Assembly (NCBI RefSeq): GCF_000471905.2
Contig: NW_006499728.1
Coordinates: forward strand, 1,595,086-1,659,085
Source: Amborella trichopoda
Lineage: Eukaryota > Streptophyta > Magnoliopsida > Amborellales > Amborellaceae
Length of the DNA stretch: 64,000 nucleotides
Reading direction: 5' to 3'
Both the position numbers and the translations under genes were made by a program. Positions 1 through 11,972 of this stretch are shown here, one piece after another (position 1 is the first letter of the stretch; every line of letters starts with the position of its first letter). Below the pieces are notes generated by a model that was not told the origin of the DNA, made no database searches, and saw nothing but the letters and a program-made list of their open reading frames with translations.

Positions 1-16
1 CTACCTACCCTACCTC

Positions 17-19
<3 letters not shown>

Positions 20-64
<45 letters not shown>
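20..64. repeat. (CT)n microsatellite
   Basis: About 45 bases of uninterrupted CT dinucleotide. Read on the other strand it gives a meaningless Arg-Glu run. It has no coding role. Confidence 0.95.
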
Positions 65-67
<3 letters not shown>

Positions 68-79
68 GAGTCCCACAAC

Positions 80-700
80 TTCAAAAAACCGGTATGCAAT
101 AGCAGATTTTGACAAAGAAAACAACTCCAAGAGCATAGATGCTTTGCCCCGGCCGCAGGGCGATTGGATGTGTAACCTAAGCGGAACATCAAATCGCTAC
201 TTGCCATAGTAGTGAGTGCTTTGATGTGTAGCCTATGCTGCACATCAAATTGGAGCTTGGAACATCACAGCACTCACTTTAAAGGGCTTTGCAAAAGCAA
301 AATGCTCCACCTCTGAAATTTTCACGTTGGAGTTTGCCATAGACATTGAAGTTCACCATGAATTTGAAATCTCCGAAAGAAAACCTTTTCCGATGCAAAA
401 CAAAAAAAGATTACAGCAAAGCTTTTCTTTTGGTGTGATGAATTCTTCAAAAAACCTTGTGTGCATTAGCAGATTTTGACAAAGAAAACAACTCCGAGAG
501 CATGGACTCCACCTCTGAAACTTTTCATGTTGGACTTTGTCATAGTTAGCCATTGAAGTTCACCATTGAAGTGAAGTCTCTAAAAGAAAACCTTTTCCAA
601 TGCACAACCAAAAGATAACATAGCAGAGCTTTTCTTTTGGAGCAATGAACTTTTCTCTAATGTGGTTGTGGATTTTCAAGAACTTGCTCACGTTAAATAA
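80..700. repeat. Degenerate tandem duplication, unit about 203 bp
   Basis: The stretch beginning with a CCACCTCTGAAA motif near 308 recurs near 510 at a spacing of about 203 bp. The two units share a CATTGAAGTTCACCAT block and a GAAAACCTTTTCC block. The AGCAGATTTTGACAAAGAAA block is shared by unit one (near 470) and by a partial copy near 105. No coding pattern explains the conservation. It is probably a diverged satellite-like or transposon-derived duplication. Confidence 0.7.
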
Positions 701-2219
701 ATTCAAAGTCCAGTTCTCATAGGTCATTATCTTAGACTTTCATTTAATTTTCTTCATTTTATTCTTTATTTCTTGGACTTTTCTCCCTTTTTTAAAAATG
801 ATTTTATGCTATTATGTTCATTTCAAAATTACTGAATCGAATTCTTTTTGTTTGCTTTCATTTGAAATCTCCATTTTCTAAGCCTTGTGATCTTGTATTT
901 TTTCTTGTGTTTCTCTTTTACCCCCTTTTTCATTAATGAAATAATGTTCTATTTTCATGTTTACTTCTGTGAATCTAATTATTTTCTCTCAGTTACATTG
1001 AACTTTTCAATTTCCTCTATTTTATTACGCATTGATACCTAAGGTTCATGATTATTCTGAGAGCTCATGTAATTGGAAGGATGGAGAAAATGTTTTCTTA
1101 AAAGAGATGAAAGATTATCAAGCTTCTATTTCCCGAGGTTCAGACTCTCTATAAGTTCCTTAGTAGTTTTTGGTATTTTTTAGTCATCATTTTGACTGAT
1201 CAATTCGGCATTAGACCGGTGAACAGCTGGTCCAATGTCTGAAGCAGCCGGTCCACCGGTGCGCAAGATTGGTTTGGTGGACGTTTGGAATATCAATGGC
1301 CAGAAAGGACTTGGCTGTCTAGGGGACATAAACTTGCTTTTCCCTACTCAATGCTCCTTCAACAAGCGTTAGCTGTACAATTTGACAAGGATTAGGTGCT
1401 CTCTCAACACAAGCAACAGCAACATAAATATCATCTGCATTCATTAGATAAAAAAGAAGCCCTTTGTTCTCTCATTTTCTCAAAGGATGCCCCTTTTCTT
1501 GCTATAAAGGAAAGAGAGGGAAGGCATAGGCATCAGGCAGTAGCTGCCCCAGCTTTTCTTTGGATATTGCAGGAACATGATGGGATATCAGCACTCAGTT
1601 GATGGCTGACACTATTAGGAAATCAAGACTGCTGGATCCTCATCGAGTAGCTTATCATGGGCACAAAACATATCAATGTTCAATTCTAATATCGAGTTTT
1701 CAAGGGCCATGATTTCAGCGGTCTCAATGTCATTTTCACTGAAAGGATTGTCCTTGATTGTTTTAACATTTGCCTTGGCAACCAATAATCCAAATTTTTC
1801 ATCATTGTTTTTTAAGCCAACTCCTCTGAATAGACAGTTGCTGTTCTCCCCTTTTGCTTACATATGGTTTGCCGTTTCATTCTACTTTGGCTCAGGTCCA
1901 AGGCCTTTAAGAATTTTGAGGTATCGTTGGGTTGTGTGAGGAATACATAGTCATACATATGGAACCTCCATTGATAATAAGTTTAGGGACCCGAGCAAAT
2001 TTACAGAACTTACGGATATCATCTATGCCGGCAAAAAACAATTCCTTGTTCAAAGATGCTCAGTTTTGAAGGATTGATGGGACAATTGAGCACCCCCAGC
2101 ATTGATAGCAGCGATTTGGGCACGATAGCATTCCATGGGATTGCTAGTGGTTTCTTCTCAACTTCTTAGTACTTATTGGCCTTTTGAGGAGGAAAATAAA
2201 GACAGCCGGGTACATTTCC
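701..2219. other. Gene-free stretch, possible transposon debris
   Basis: AT-rich sequence to about 1190, then more mixed composition. The part from about 1400 to 2220 may continue the Ty3/gypsy relic seen just downstream on the minus strand, because short open pieces read leftwards with many stops. I cannot assign a domain there. No splice-consistent gene was seen. Confidence 0.4.
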
Positions 2220-3080
2220 TTGGTCCCTGCTAAGATATTGAGGGCCTTAGACAAGCGACAATTGAAAACAAATCATATAAGTCCATGGAGCTCGTATTAC
2301 GCTTTGGAATTAGGACCCTCGAAAAAATCCAAATAGTGTGGCCATAATCAAGGAGATCATAATGGGGGCTAAGCATATCGATGTTAAATTTTGAGTTTGA
2401 CCTCTCCAAAACATTAACTACCCCACGATATATAGGCTTTTCATTGGTAGTTACCCCTGGTAGAATGGCTGCTACTTGCTTTTTATTTGATGGCATTGTT
2501 CCATAATTCAATTGGAGTACGAGGTTTAACCCTTAGGATCATTAATAGGGATGGCAATGGACCCGACTTGACCTGGGATCCGACAACCTGACCCAACAGG
2601 GGTCCGGGTAAGGGTCCAAAAATTGGACCCAAACATTATTCAGGTCTAGGTCCAGGTTCGTGTGGACCCGACCTGAATAGTGTTATTATTTGAATAATAT
2701 TCAATATATAACATTTTAATAATATATAAATAAATATAGCTATATATTTTTAGTTATAATATTTAAATAATACATGTATATATTTAATATAATATAAACA
2801 TACATATTTTATTTTGGGTCGGGTCCAATCGGTTCCAGTTCCGGTCAGGTCAAGGTCTGATAACTTTGGGTCCGGGTCCCATAAATGTTTTCGACTTGAC
2901 CCGTTGCCACCCCTTCATCAAAAGAAATTTTCAATTGATTTACATACCAATCAATTTGTATGCCAAAAGCAACACAATTATCAGTATCGTGATTTTATTT
3001 CAATGATAAGCACATACTCCGTGGGTATTCATTCCTAGTTGCGCCACTTGGATTTGTCGACAACCCATCTCTAAGAAGGC
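2220..3080 (-). pseudogene. Ty3/gypsy gag-protease relic, split by a MITE
   Basis: Read leftwards, 2930-3060 encodes HDTDNC followed by a hydrophobic stretch ending IDW. This resembles the HDT(D/E)(N/D)C motif found in plant gypsy gag proteins. About 280 nt of relic sequence later (excluding the MITE at 2547-2914), 2230-2511 encodes a PHYDLLDYGHTI stretch and an RVLI...SSMDLYDLF stretch, which match the PH-D-LV and RVLIDxGSSxDxxxYD pattern of gypsy aspartic proteases. The catalytic Asp-Ser/Thr-Gly is lost. The order gag to protease fits one minus-strand element. Frames are broken and no LTRs were found. The family call rests on motif resemblance only; a database alignment would settle it. Confidence 0.45.
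2547..2914. mobile_element. hAT-like MITE with GGGTGGCAA-type ends
   Basis: The left end reads AGGGATGGCAATGG and the right end CCGTTGCCACCCCT, an imperfect terminal inverted repeat. The subterminal DNA is rich in GGGTCC/GGACCC and the centre is very AT-rich. Flanks TCATTAAT (2539-2546) and TCATCAAA (2915-2922) match at 6 of 8 bases, as expected for an old 8-bp hAT target duplication. No transposase is encoded. Related copies or fragments lie at 34685-34850, 41310-42052 and 57525-57780. Confidence 0.65.
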
Positions 3081-4646
3081 ATTCACAAAGTGAAGAAAGT
3101 GGATCCTTTCGGGAGGCAAAAAACAATAAAGGTGAGTCTTGGATGCTTCTTTGGTTTCTCAGCGGGGATTACTTATGACAATCCTTTAGTCTCCATGGGT
3201 TCTTTCTTTTGTTCTTCCATGGGTGGGGGGATTTTAAGAGAAGTAGCCTCTTTCTTTGTCAATGAAAAGGAATTTCTGAATCCCTATCAACAGGAACGGC
3301 ATTGAGTTATTCGTTTGATCTGGGTTCAAATATTTTTTGCTCTTCTTTCTCTCAACCCAGGGAAGCATTTGTCAGTTTCTCTTTCCTCTCCATGCAATTT
3401 ATCCCAAGTGTTGTATGCATGGTATACTTTCCTACTTCTGAGAATCTTTGAACTTCTTCCCCTTTTTGTAGGTTAGAAGGGAAGTCCTCTATCTGATTCA
3501 CTAAGAAAATGCTGGCACAAAGAATGAAGAAATGGCAGCCTAGTTGAGTGCTTATATGTGGGCGACAATGGGTGATTCCCTTCTCCATGGTAAGTGAATT
3601 GGTTTGGGTGTGAGGGGCAGCTTTTGATCATGGACTAGTGTGACTCATTTCGTGATTCTCCATCCCCTAATTCACAAATAGAAGAGGGGGGATGTTGTTC
3701 ACCCTTGGTACTTTGGTATAGTTTTGCTTCAACTCTAGTAGCAAAGAAGTAGGCAGTTTTTACTGCTAGAAGGAAGAAGGTAAATGAAATGCTTTGCAAG
3801 CAGATCCTAAGTTGAACATGAAGAAACATGAAATGAATTTAAGAGCTTGAACATGCCACATATCCAATCTACCTTCATCATTAAAGTAATTTAAATCAGC
3901 TCCCTCATGTACCCAAATAACTTCCAAAGATTTCAAAAAAGGGACATTTGATATTGCAACATGAATAGAACAATAGAAATTGGATATTTACACCACAATA
4001 TTCAATCAGTCAGTCATAAGTTATTCCAAAAAAAAAAAATCAATCAGTCACCATAGGTGCCAAATAAATAACCACAAAGAAAAGAATAAGCACAAAATGA
4101 ATGCAGACTGAGAGCAACATGTCGCATACATAAGCACCTCTTTTTAAAACCATGCAAGAAGAATATTTGCAGTGGACGTATAAGATTTTCTAAGAACATA
4201 GGAGATGGACATGCCACTGAGAAGGAAACAAACACCCACGCAGATAGATGTACATCCCTTATCAGGACCGAAAGTACTAACCTGCATCTTGGTTATAAAT
4301 TACTCTGCAGTAGATACTGATCAATGTCTAATTCCAGCATCATGGTAGTCCAAAAATTCCATGTCAACGAGGTCAGCGACTCAATGCATTCCATAGAAAT
4401 AGATCTTTCTAATAGGCAAAAAAAAAGCATATGAGATGAAAATACCAGTATTATTCTATTAAAGTAGTTATTTATGAGGAAAGGTATATGAGATCGGAAG
4501 TACCATACATAGGTGGAGCAAGCATCTAAAAGTTTCAACATCATCAAATGGAGGCCATAAATTGTTTGCAAACCATGATCATAGCAAACTAACACAGGAA
4601 TACACCACTAAAATAATGCTCATTTTGGACGATAGTATGATGCCTT
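3081..4646. other. Gene-free stretch downstream of the PPR gene
   Basis: Only short open frames on both strands, none recognisable. The right part (about 4300-4646) is immediately 3' of the PPR stop codon and probably includes its 3' untranslated region. I see no other feature. Confidence 0.4.
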
Positions 4647-6101
4647 TCAGTCATTTAAAGGTTCCTTGATCAATACATTCATTTTTTCCACAAGAAACTC
4701 AAGAACGTCTTTTCGTCCTTCCTTTAAAAGCAGCTGCCTCACCCTCCTAAAAGTCAAGTCGGGAGGCCTGATCCCCTTTTCAATCATATCTTCCAAGAGT
4801 ATACAAGCCTTGTTCAATTCACCCTTTCGACACAACCCATTTATGAGTACAGAAAAGGTATGCATACTGGGCACAAACTGCTTCAATCCCATGTATTTCC
4901 AAACCTTCATAGCCTTCTCCAACTTATCAATCTCACAAAACATCTTGATCATCATGGTATATGTGTCTGAATCAGGTTCACAATGCTTGATCATACTTTT
5001 AAAAATCCTGAATGCCTCATCAGTTTCTCCACTACCTATTAATCCATTCAAAATTATATTACAGGTCCTAGAATTAGGAGCAACACTTTTCTTATCCATT
5101 TCCTCCAAAACTCTATAAACATTCTTGAATTTCTTGGCTCTACAAAAGGCACTAATTAAAGCATTATAGGCTGCCACGTCGGCTTTGATACCATCTTTCT
5201 CCATCTCCAAGAATGAATCCACAGCATCACCTATGCTCCTTTCAACACCATAAGTATGAATCAAAATACTGTAAATATAAGAAGTAGGAATACAACCCCT
5301 ACTTCTCATTTCCTTCATATAACCCGTGGCCTCCTCGACCCTACCAGCCTTACATAGTGAATCAATCATGATCCCATAAGTCACAATATCAGGCTCACAA
5401 TTTTTATCAATCATTTCCAGGAATATTTCTCTGGCTTTTGGCAAATTGGGTTCTTTCCCCCAACCCTCAAGAAGTATACTGTAGGTTATGGAATTGGGCT
5501 CAAACCTATCCTTCATGTCATCGAAAATCTCTTGGGCTTTCCTCACATTCTTCGCTTTACAAAAGGCACTCAGTAGGCTGTTAAATGCCGTTAAATTTGG
5601 GGTCAGCCCAAATTTATCCATGACATTGAAGGTGTAAACCGCTTCATCTACCTTATGTGCCCTTGCATATTTTCTGATCATAATGCAAAATGTCTCGTTA
5701 TTCAGTATATCTTTTCTCCTCATATCATTCACCAAATCCCACATGAGCTGGTATTGCCTTATCTTTGCTAAAGAACCAATCATTATATGGTAGGACTTAA
5801 CACTGTGAGAATAGTTTATTTGCTTATCGACCCACTGAAAGAACCGGTAAGCCTGCATCCCCGCATTCTCGAATCTCTTTAAAATATCCTCGACTAAATC
5901 TGGCGAAACCCTAACTCCACTTTCATCTAGGGTATGTTCCAAGCCAACTTTGGGAGAAGCCATGAGGATTTGGCATACTTTCTTCACAGGGTTAGCAGTT
6001 TCTGGAACAGTTACATGAGAGCTATATGTTTTTATAAATGATTTCAAACAATGGGAATATTTTTCCCGGTGTGTATGAGTTTGAAGGCAGTTTTTTATCA
6101 T
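4647..6101 (-). CDS. P-class pentatricopeptide repeat protein, At1g77360-like, probably mitochondrial
   Basis: Single-exon reading frame of 484 codons. About ten 35-residue PPR helix-turn-helix repeats run from residue 100 to 446, for example NLTAFNSLLSAFCKAKNVRK near 169-188 and DIVTYGIMIDSLCKAGRVEE near 238-257. Repeats are the plain P type; no E, DYW or SMR domain follows, and the C-terminal tail is about 38 residues. PPR proteins bind single-stranded organelle RNA, each repeat reading one base, and P-class members act in RNA stability, splicing or translation. The N-terminus (basic, Ser/Thr/His-rich, few acids over the first 30 residues) fits a mitochondrial presequence. From memory of the family it most resembles Arabidopsis At1g77360. 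The start is the first ATG after an in-frame TAG nine bases upstream, but it lies inside a local duplication, so the extreme N-terminus is uncertain. No frameshift or internal stop is present. Confidence 0.9.
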   Translation of the reverse strand: MIKNCLQTHTHREKYSHCLKSFIKTYSSHVTVPETANPVKKVCQILMASPKVGLEHTLDESGVRVSPDLVEDILKRFENAGMQAYRFFQWVDKQINYSHSVKSYHIMIGSLAKIRQYQLMWDLVNDMRRKDILNNETFCIMIRKYARAHKVDEAVYTFNVMDKFGLTPNLTAFNSLLSAFCKAKNVRKAQEIFDDMKDRFEPNSITYSILLEGWGKEPNLPKAREIFLEMIDKNCEPDIVTYGIMIDSLCKAGRVEEATGYMKEMRSRGCIPTSYIYSILIHTYGVERSIGDAVDSFLEMEKDGIKADVAAYNALISAFCRAKKFKNVYRVLEEMDKKSVAPNSRTCNIILNGLIGSGETDEAFRIFKSMIKHCEPDSDTYTMMIKMFCEIDKLEKAMKVWKYMGLKQFVPSMHTFSVLINGLCRKGELNKACILLEDMIEKGIRPPDLTFRRVRQLLLKEGRKDVLEFLVEKMNVLIKEPLND

Positions 6102-6200
6102 TTCACCCTAACAATTTTAAATGGAACCTCCCTATTGGAAACAGTTTTTTATCATTTTTCCATAACTATTGAAAGTGGTTTTTTTATCAACTGTAGACGA
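6088..6200. repeat. 54-bp tandem duplication spanning the PPR start codon
   Basis: The string CAGTTTTTTATCATTT occurs at 6088-6103 and again at 6142-6157, with a weaker third copy near 6178. On the minus strand each copy supplies an ATGATAAAAAACTG start context, so the PPR initiator ATG (6099-6101) has an upstream look-alike at 6153-6155 that opens only a very short peptide. Confidence 0.8.
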
Positions 6201-7576
6201 ACTCAAAAGATTTTGCCGTTCAGTCATCAATGAATTATGCTCACCATTTTGATCGTTTCCCTTGAAAGTTGAAGACGTAAAGTCTTCTATCAGCCATGGA
6301 CGGATTTGGCACAAGTTCTCCGTCATGTTGCACCAGGAATTAGAGTGAATCTGCCATCTCTGTGATCATTTTGCCCTAATATTCAATGGGAATAACGAGT
6401 TAAAGAATTTGCTAACTATTTATCATCTTGCCCTAAGTTTTTCCAGGCCATGAAATGGAAAGAGAAGATACCAAATGATAATTACATGGAGATGTACCTC
6501 ATTTTTGCGATTTCTGCTGGTGATCGTAAAACTAGGGTTTAGTAAAATAGGGTTTAGGAAACGCGACAATCTACGATATTTTGTAGTCAACACTTTTCGC
6601 GGTACCGCGGGAGCATTTTATTCGTTCGCTCCCTCCCTCGCGGAGAACCTTAATATTAAATAAATGGAGATTATCAAATGTAAATGGTGAAAAACTTTAC
6701 ATTTTATTTTTCTTTTTTCATTAAAAGAGTCATGAAGGGCATTTTTTATAGGGTAGTGGATTCTTTATGCCCGAAACCTCCATTCGAGTGGTCATTTTGT
6801 TGCCATCCCAAGGAAGGGGATATGCATTTCTAACCCTTATTGAAGGGTTCCATCCCCAAACTAAATGCTTATGGGAGGCTTACACTATTCATCATAATTT
6901 AACTCAAGGTTCAAAAAAGCGGATAAGTGATTCTGATCGGCCACCTAATAATCATGTCAGATCGGTAGATCGACAATCTGGATTGAAGAATCTTCTGGAT
7001 TAGCAAGAGTCAGCATTAAAACGATTTTCAAAAAATTACTATAATTTTAAAAAAATCTAGATTTTTAGATTTCAAGAAAAATAATGGTATTTCATTATAA
7101 ATTTCATTATTTTACTAAAAATGTATAAATATTGGGAAACTTGTCTCGTGTCTTAAAGTTTGTAATCCTTTATATTCACTTTATGGTCAAATTAAGATTT
7201 AAATGCAATCTCTCTAACTCATAAAAAATGAAATGTACAATAGTTTGGAACCTTTTGATTTGATAGAGAAAAAAAAGCTATGACCATCACAATGAGTCAT
7301 TATATTTTTATTAAAGCAAAATGCCAATCGCCAAAAGCGATGACCCTCCATTATTATTGAAGCAATCCTAGTCTTCCATTCAGATTGTGTGACTAGGAGA
7401 GGAGGGCATATATTTTCACATTAGGAGTTACCCCGTGTTAAGACTTGACTAAACACTTGAATAATAAAAAAATAAATCTAATTACAAAAGCTTAAATACG
7501 GTAGCTCAGGCTTTCATTTTACTAGGTAGAAATTCTTATACTCTAAATGAGCTTGATTTATATCATTATTTAAAGG
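6201..7576. other. Upstream region of the PPR gene and intergenic DNA
   Basis: Contains the presumed PPR promoter (minus strand, reading left from about 6700). I see no clear TATA box in a decisive position. The part from 6700 onward is AT-rich and non-coding. Confidence 0.4.
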
Positions 7577-7946
7577 AAAAAAACTTATAGAAAGTTCACT
7601 CTTATATTGTGCAAGTAAGGTGCACCCAAAAAATATACTGAGAAGGTTTTTCTTATGCCATAAAACCCTCAAATCGATCATATTGATCTCAAAGATTCGT
7701 AGATATGAAAAAATTAAAATAAATAAACAAATAATAATCTTAAAAATAGTTATTCTTCTAACATACTATCTGGATCATCTATTTTCAAGATTTTCAAGTG
7801 TCTATAGATTTGCTTGATCAACACCATTTCTGAAACTTTAAATTCCATAATAGGAAATCACAATCAATTTTCATATCATCACAAGAAAATTACATTTTCG
7901 GCATAGTTTTGAGGTGCACCTTACTTCAATAGCAAACCTCACCCTT
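7577..7946. mobile_element. hAT-like palindromic MITE, diverged copy
   Basis: Inner inverted block AAGTAAGGTGCACC near the left end is mirrored by GGTGCACCTTACTT near the right end. It shares with the other copies the middle block containing TTTTCAAGATTTTCAAGTG and the phrase TAGATTTGCTTGATC. Ends are diverged and no target duplication is clear. Confidence 0.6.
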
Positions 7947-9169
7947 CTTTAAGTAAAGTGAAAATTATAAAAAATGAAAAAAAATAAAGCTCAAGTCAAG
8001 TGCATTCCAAAAAATAAAAAAAGAAGCTAGAATATAATATTGATTTAAGTTTCCTTGTGCACAATCGCAGAGTAATTAAAGAAAATTGTTTTATAACATC
8101 ATGCATGATGCTATTTATTGTAGAATGATTTGCATTAGCATCAAGATAAATCATTAAAAAATATCAAATAACATTATTAGCTTCACATTGTAAACCTTGT
8201 TGAATTTTCCTCTCTTTTTTTCACCATTAATCACTCCCCCTGGCCTTACGTATTACACTCAAATTTTATTTATTTTTTTAACTTCAGCCATAACTCTCCT
8301 GTGATCCAATAAGATTTAGGCAAGTATATTTGTAATGCTTTCATGACTGCCTAGAATAAAGAATACAAAATTATTTCTTTATTAGTGTTTTTAATGTTGA
8401 TTTTATTTTTAGTTAATACTTAAAAATAATGGAGTTTTAAGTTATAACTCAAAGACGAAAAAAGGAAATTGTGGACAAAATAAAGTTTTGAAATAAAAAT
8501 AAAGGTTAAAATGAAATAACTCGTAGGGTCATGAAGAAGAAAGTAAGAAAGAAAGGAGTTGAAAAACATGAGCATGAGGAAAAGGAGATTAGAAATTGTT
8601 GGATATGACAAGTAAAGATAAATAAAGAAATTGTAGATATGAGAGATAAGGAGAGTATCAAAATGAGTTAAAAATTTGGAGTAGCATGATTTTAGGTGCA
8701 TATCTGAAAAAGTTTATATAGAGCCGAGGTAAACAATCAAAAGCTGAGCGCACCTTCAAAATGGGTGTCGAGAAATATGATTTTAATGTTCGAAATAGTG
8801 ATTATAAACTATCAAAATTCTCCTCATTCATGGAAATATCAAAATTCTCCTCATTCATGGAAATATCAAATATGGATTATGGATTAGATGTTATATAATT
8901 ATAATGTTGTATTTAATATATAGCTATGGATAAACTCATAAAAATTAAAATATTTTTATTTCTATTGTGCCGCTCAAGTTTTGGGCGCCTGCCTAGGTGC
9001 TAGGAGGTATGGACCCTACGGCCACCTGGCTGCCGCACAGCGCTTTTTGAAACATTGTAGATGCTTTTATTTCTAAAAGATCCTTTTATGAATGGCTTAT
9101 TAACAGCACGCCGGTCTATTTTACCCTGTACTTTTTCCCATCATTTTGTTTGAGTTAATTAGTATGGAC
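7947..9169. other. AT-rich gene-free stretch with MITE fragment
   Basis: Around 8707-8800 lies a left-end fragment of the palindromic MITE family (AAAGTTTATATAGAGCC then AAACAATCAAAA). A perfect 27-bp tandem duplication follows at 8811-8864. No gene is seen. Confidence 0.5.
8811..8864. repeat. Perfect 27-bp tandem duplication
   Basis: The 27-base unit beginning ATCAAAATTCTCCTCATTC is present twice head to tail without mismatch, suggesting a recent slippage or repair duplication inside a MITE fragment. Confidence 0.95.
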
Positions 9170-9600
9170 CTTAAATAAGTAAGAAAGGTACAAGTTGCTC
9201 ATTTTATTCCCGAAAATAAAATCAAGCTCCTTTTTTTTTTTTTACAAAATTATCCCTCGGTATGAAGATGACTTGGACTGTTTTCTTTGTCAAAACTTAA
9301 GTTGCGGTTCGAAGATGGCATTTTCAAACCGTTTTTTTTTATTTTTTTCAAAGTTTAAGTTTTGGTCCGAAAATACCATCATCGAACCACAACTTTAAGT
9401 TTTTTTACAAAAAAAAAAAAGTCAGAGGATGGCTTCCTCATGCTGTAACTTTAAGTTATGAAGAGAAAAAAAAAGATGGTCCGAAGATGCTATATTTGGA
9501 TTGAGGGGTAATTTGGATTGAGGGGTCAGAAAAAAAATAACGTTTATTGTAGTTTTCAAGTATAAAAAAAAACGCCTCATATTGTTCTAACTTATTTAAG
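9170..9600. mobile_element. MITE with inverted ends and internal hairpin
   Basis: Left end CTTAAATAAGTAAGAA (9170-9185) is matched in inverted orientation by TTCTAACTTATTTAAG (9585-9600), 15 of 16. Inside, 9292-9330 and 9364-9405 form another inverted pair around GGTTCGAAGATGGCATTTTC and its near complement, with a loop of about 33 bases. A foldback non-autonomous element is the simplest reading. The superfamily is unknown and no coding capacity is seen. Confidence 0.55.
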
Positions 9601-11589
9601 ATCAGCACGTGAATATTTTTTTTTTTTTTTTTTTACGGCCGATATTCCAACCACCCTACAAGTTTCATCGGCATCGACTCTGTAGATGGATTTTGTTGAT
9701 AAACAGACAACGCATAAAACCAATTGCTATCGTCCCCTCTGTCTCCATCACCGTCAATCCTTTATTTGGAGTGTCATATAATACCATTCCCATGTATTCG
9801 CTCTCTCGCAACATGGATATTGTCCTTTGTTTTTCCGCTTTGATGAGCATATTCGTGAGATCCAGGGAATACGCAATTTGTTTTCTAATGTTTTTGGATT
9901 TTCAGACACGTGGAAAAATCCCAGGTGGGAGCCAAACAGTACACAACAGTGGCAAGGTTGAGCAATAGTTTTGGCACATCTATACATACGACACCGTTAA
10001 AAAAAAAAAAAAAGTGTTTTGTGAGTCCGGGTACTCACCAGCCCGCACAACCACAAACATAACATCCATATTTAACATCGACATCAACAACTAAAGATTC
10101 CTATCCCATGGATAGAAAAAAATTATAATAAAAAAATTATAATAAAAATATTTTAATTTTTTATTATATTTTAATTTTTTATATTCATGTTCATCATAGT
10201 GTAGATCATGGATCACTACAAAATTGGATCCAAGATCGGTCGATACAAATAATGGGTGTTTAAGGGAGGAGCTCGCGTCATATGAGTCGTGGCACTCATA
10301 AAAACCGGGTCTTCAAAAAATAACGATATGGATTGCGATCATCTGAGATGCGAACGTACTGATCTAGTTCCCAAAATGGGGAGCCAGGAGATTCCAAGTT
10401 GAATAAGATGGTCCGAATCTCTCATCATCATCACATAAATCTTGTCAGAATTATTAAGGGTTGGCTGTGAATCTCATTTTGTTATTTCTCTTTCACATGG
10501 GTAATTCCCTCAGTCAGATCATAAGCCCGAATCTCTCACGTTGTTGACAATTTTTTACCTCACCCGGGTCGGGCCCAAACAAGTGAGATATCTCGAGTTC
10601 TCTTTTAAATAGTAGGTTAGTATATATACTTGGTATATTGAAGGTCATCAAAATAATTAAAAGCAAGCTGGAATGGGAAAGGACCAAAAAAAAAAAAAAG
10701 CAGAGAGGATAAATTTAAGCAAATGTTGACAAAGGGAGAGAAAGTAGGTAAAATAGTAGAATAGAAAAGGGATGTTCCATCTGTTTGTTAAAGTGCGAAG
10801 AGAGCGAGAGGGGGGAAGGGGAGAAAGAGCAATAATTTAGAGAGAGTTTAAAATAGGTTTTGGGCTTGGTTCAATATGGGTTCTACTTCAGGCCGAATCA
10901 ATTAGACTAGATCTAAAAAATAATAAAAAATAAAAATAAATTTAAAATATACTGTAAAGATGTTCAATTTCACGTAGTTAATCTATTAGACAAAACTGAC
11001 TAGTTTGTCGAGCCAAAACTCAAATACTTGATTTGGTTCGTTGTTAATCAAATCTTATTTTTGTTTTGGATCATACCGGTTAAGACACTGACTAAGCACC
11101 TGATTTGGTCCGATCTTAATGATTATTACACTATTATTTAAAATAATAATAATAATAACATCATCATTATCTATCTTTTTACGAGAATAACATTATTTGC
11201 ATGCGTGTGTGAGAGAAAAAACACCATTTTCTACTCGGTGCCTATTTTAGCATGTCCACTTTCCAAGATCTTGAAGATGAATTATGAATCCAAAACTTCA
11301 CAGGTTTATGATCTCCATCACCACCATTTCGAATTTAGAAATATTTCAAATGTTTAAGCTCCATTATATTGTTTTTTCTTAATTATCTTTTTATTTAAGC
11401 TCCATCATATTTCGAGCTCGAACAACTCGTATATGAGACTGAAATAGCACTGCAGTTATTTAATATGTGTTTCAAGCTTCAAAATTTTTGATAATCAAAT
11501 CACATGAACTTAAAAAAAAAAAAAAAATTATTATTTTACTTTTGACGGGTTTGGCAGATCAGACTTGCCATTTGTAACTAGTCGGACCA
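9601..11589. other. Gene-free stretch
   Basis: An open frame on the minus strand at about 9665-9987 is not recognisable and is not continued by splice sites I trust. A palindrome GTGAGTCCGGGTACTCAC sits at 10021-10038. From about 10100 the DNA is AT-rich with poly-A tracts. No gene is supported. Confidence 0.4.
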
Positions 11590-11972
11590 AGGGTGCGGTT
11601 TGTATAGAGCCGATGCTCTAAACAATCAAATTAAAGCCCACCTTCAAACAACATCGAGAAATATGGTTTTAATATTGAAAATCTTTGTGATAATCTTAAA
11701 ATATATTTTTATTTTTAATTATAAAATTTAAAGCTTAAAAAATACTATATATCGAGCAGATCTATGAATACTTGAAAATCTTGAAAATTGACAGTCCTAA
11801 AATGTGTTATAAGATGCACTATTTCCAAAATTTGAAATCCAATTTTTTCTCATGTCCATGTATCTTGATGTTAAGATGATCAATTTGAGTATATTTGGGC
11901 ATCAAAACAACCTCTTTTAGTAAAACTTTGAGGTAGATTGTTTAGAGCTCAGGATCTATATAAACTTACCCT
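11590..11972. mobile_element. hAT-like palindromic MITE, full-length copy
   Basis: Begins AGGGTGCGGTTTGTATAGAG and ends with TCTATATAAACTTACCCT, an imperfect inverted repeat. The internal order is shared with the copies at 13416, 48930 and 49320: AAACAATCAAATTA, AATTTAAAGCTTAAAAAATA, GAAAATTGACAGTCC, CATGTCCATG and GATGATCAATTTGAG. No matching target duplication is visible, so the flanks have diverged or rearranged. Confidence 0.75.

Noticed and set aside
4666..5118. 150-codon plus-strand open frame
   Set aside because: Lies antisense within the clear PPR repeats.
9665..9987. Minus-strand open frames that look somewhat protein-like
   Set aside because: Two overlapping frames, no family recognised, no support from splice sites or neighbours; could be an exon fragment but I cannot support it.
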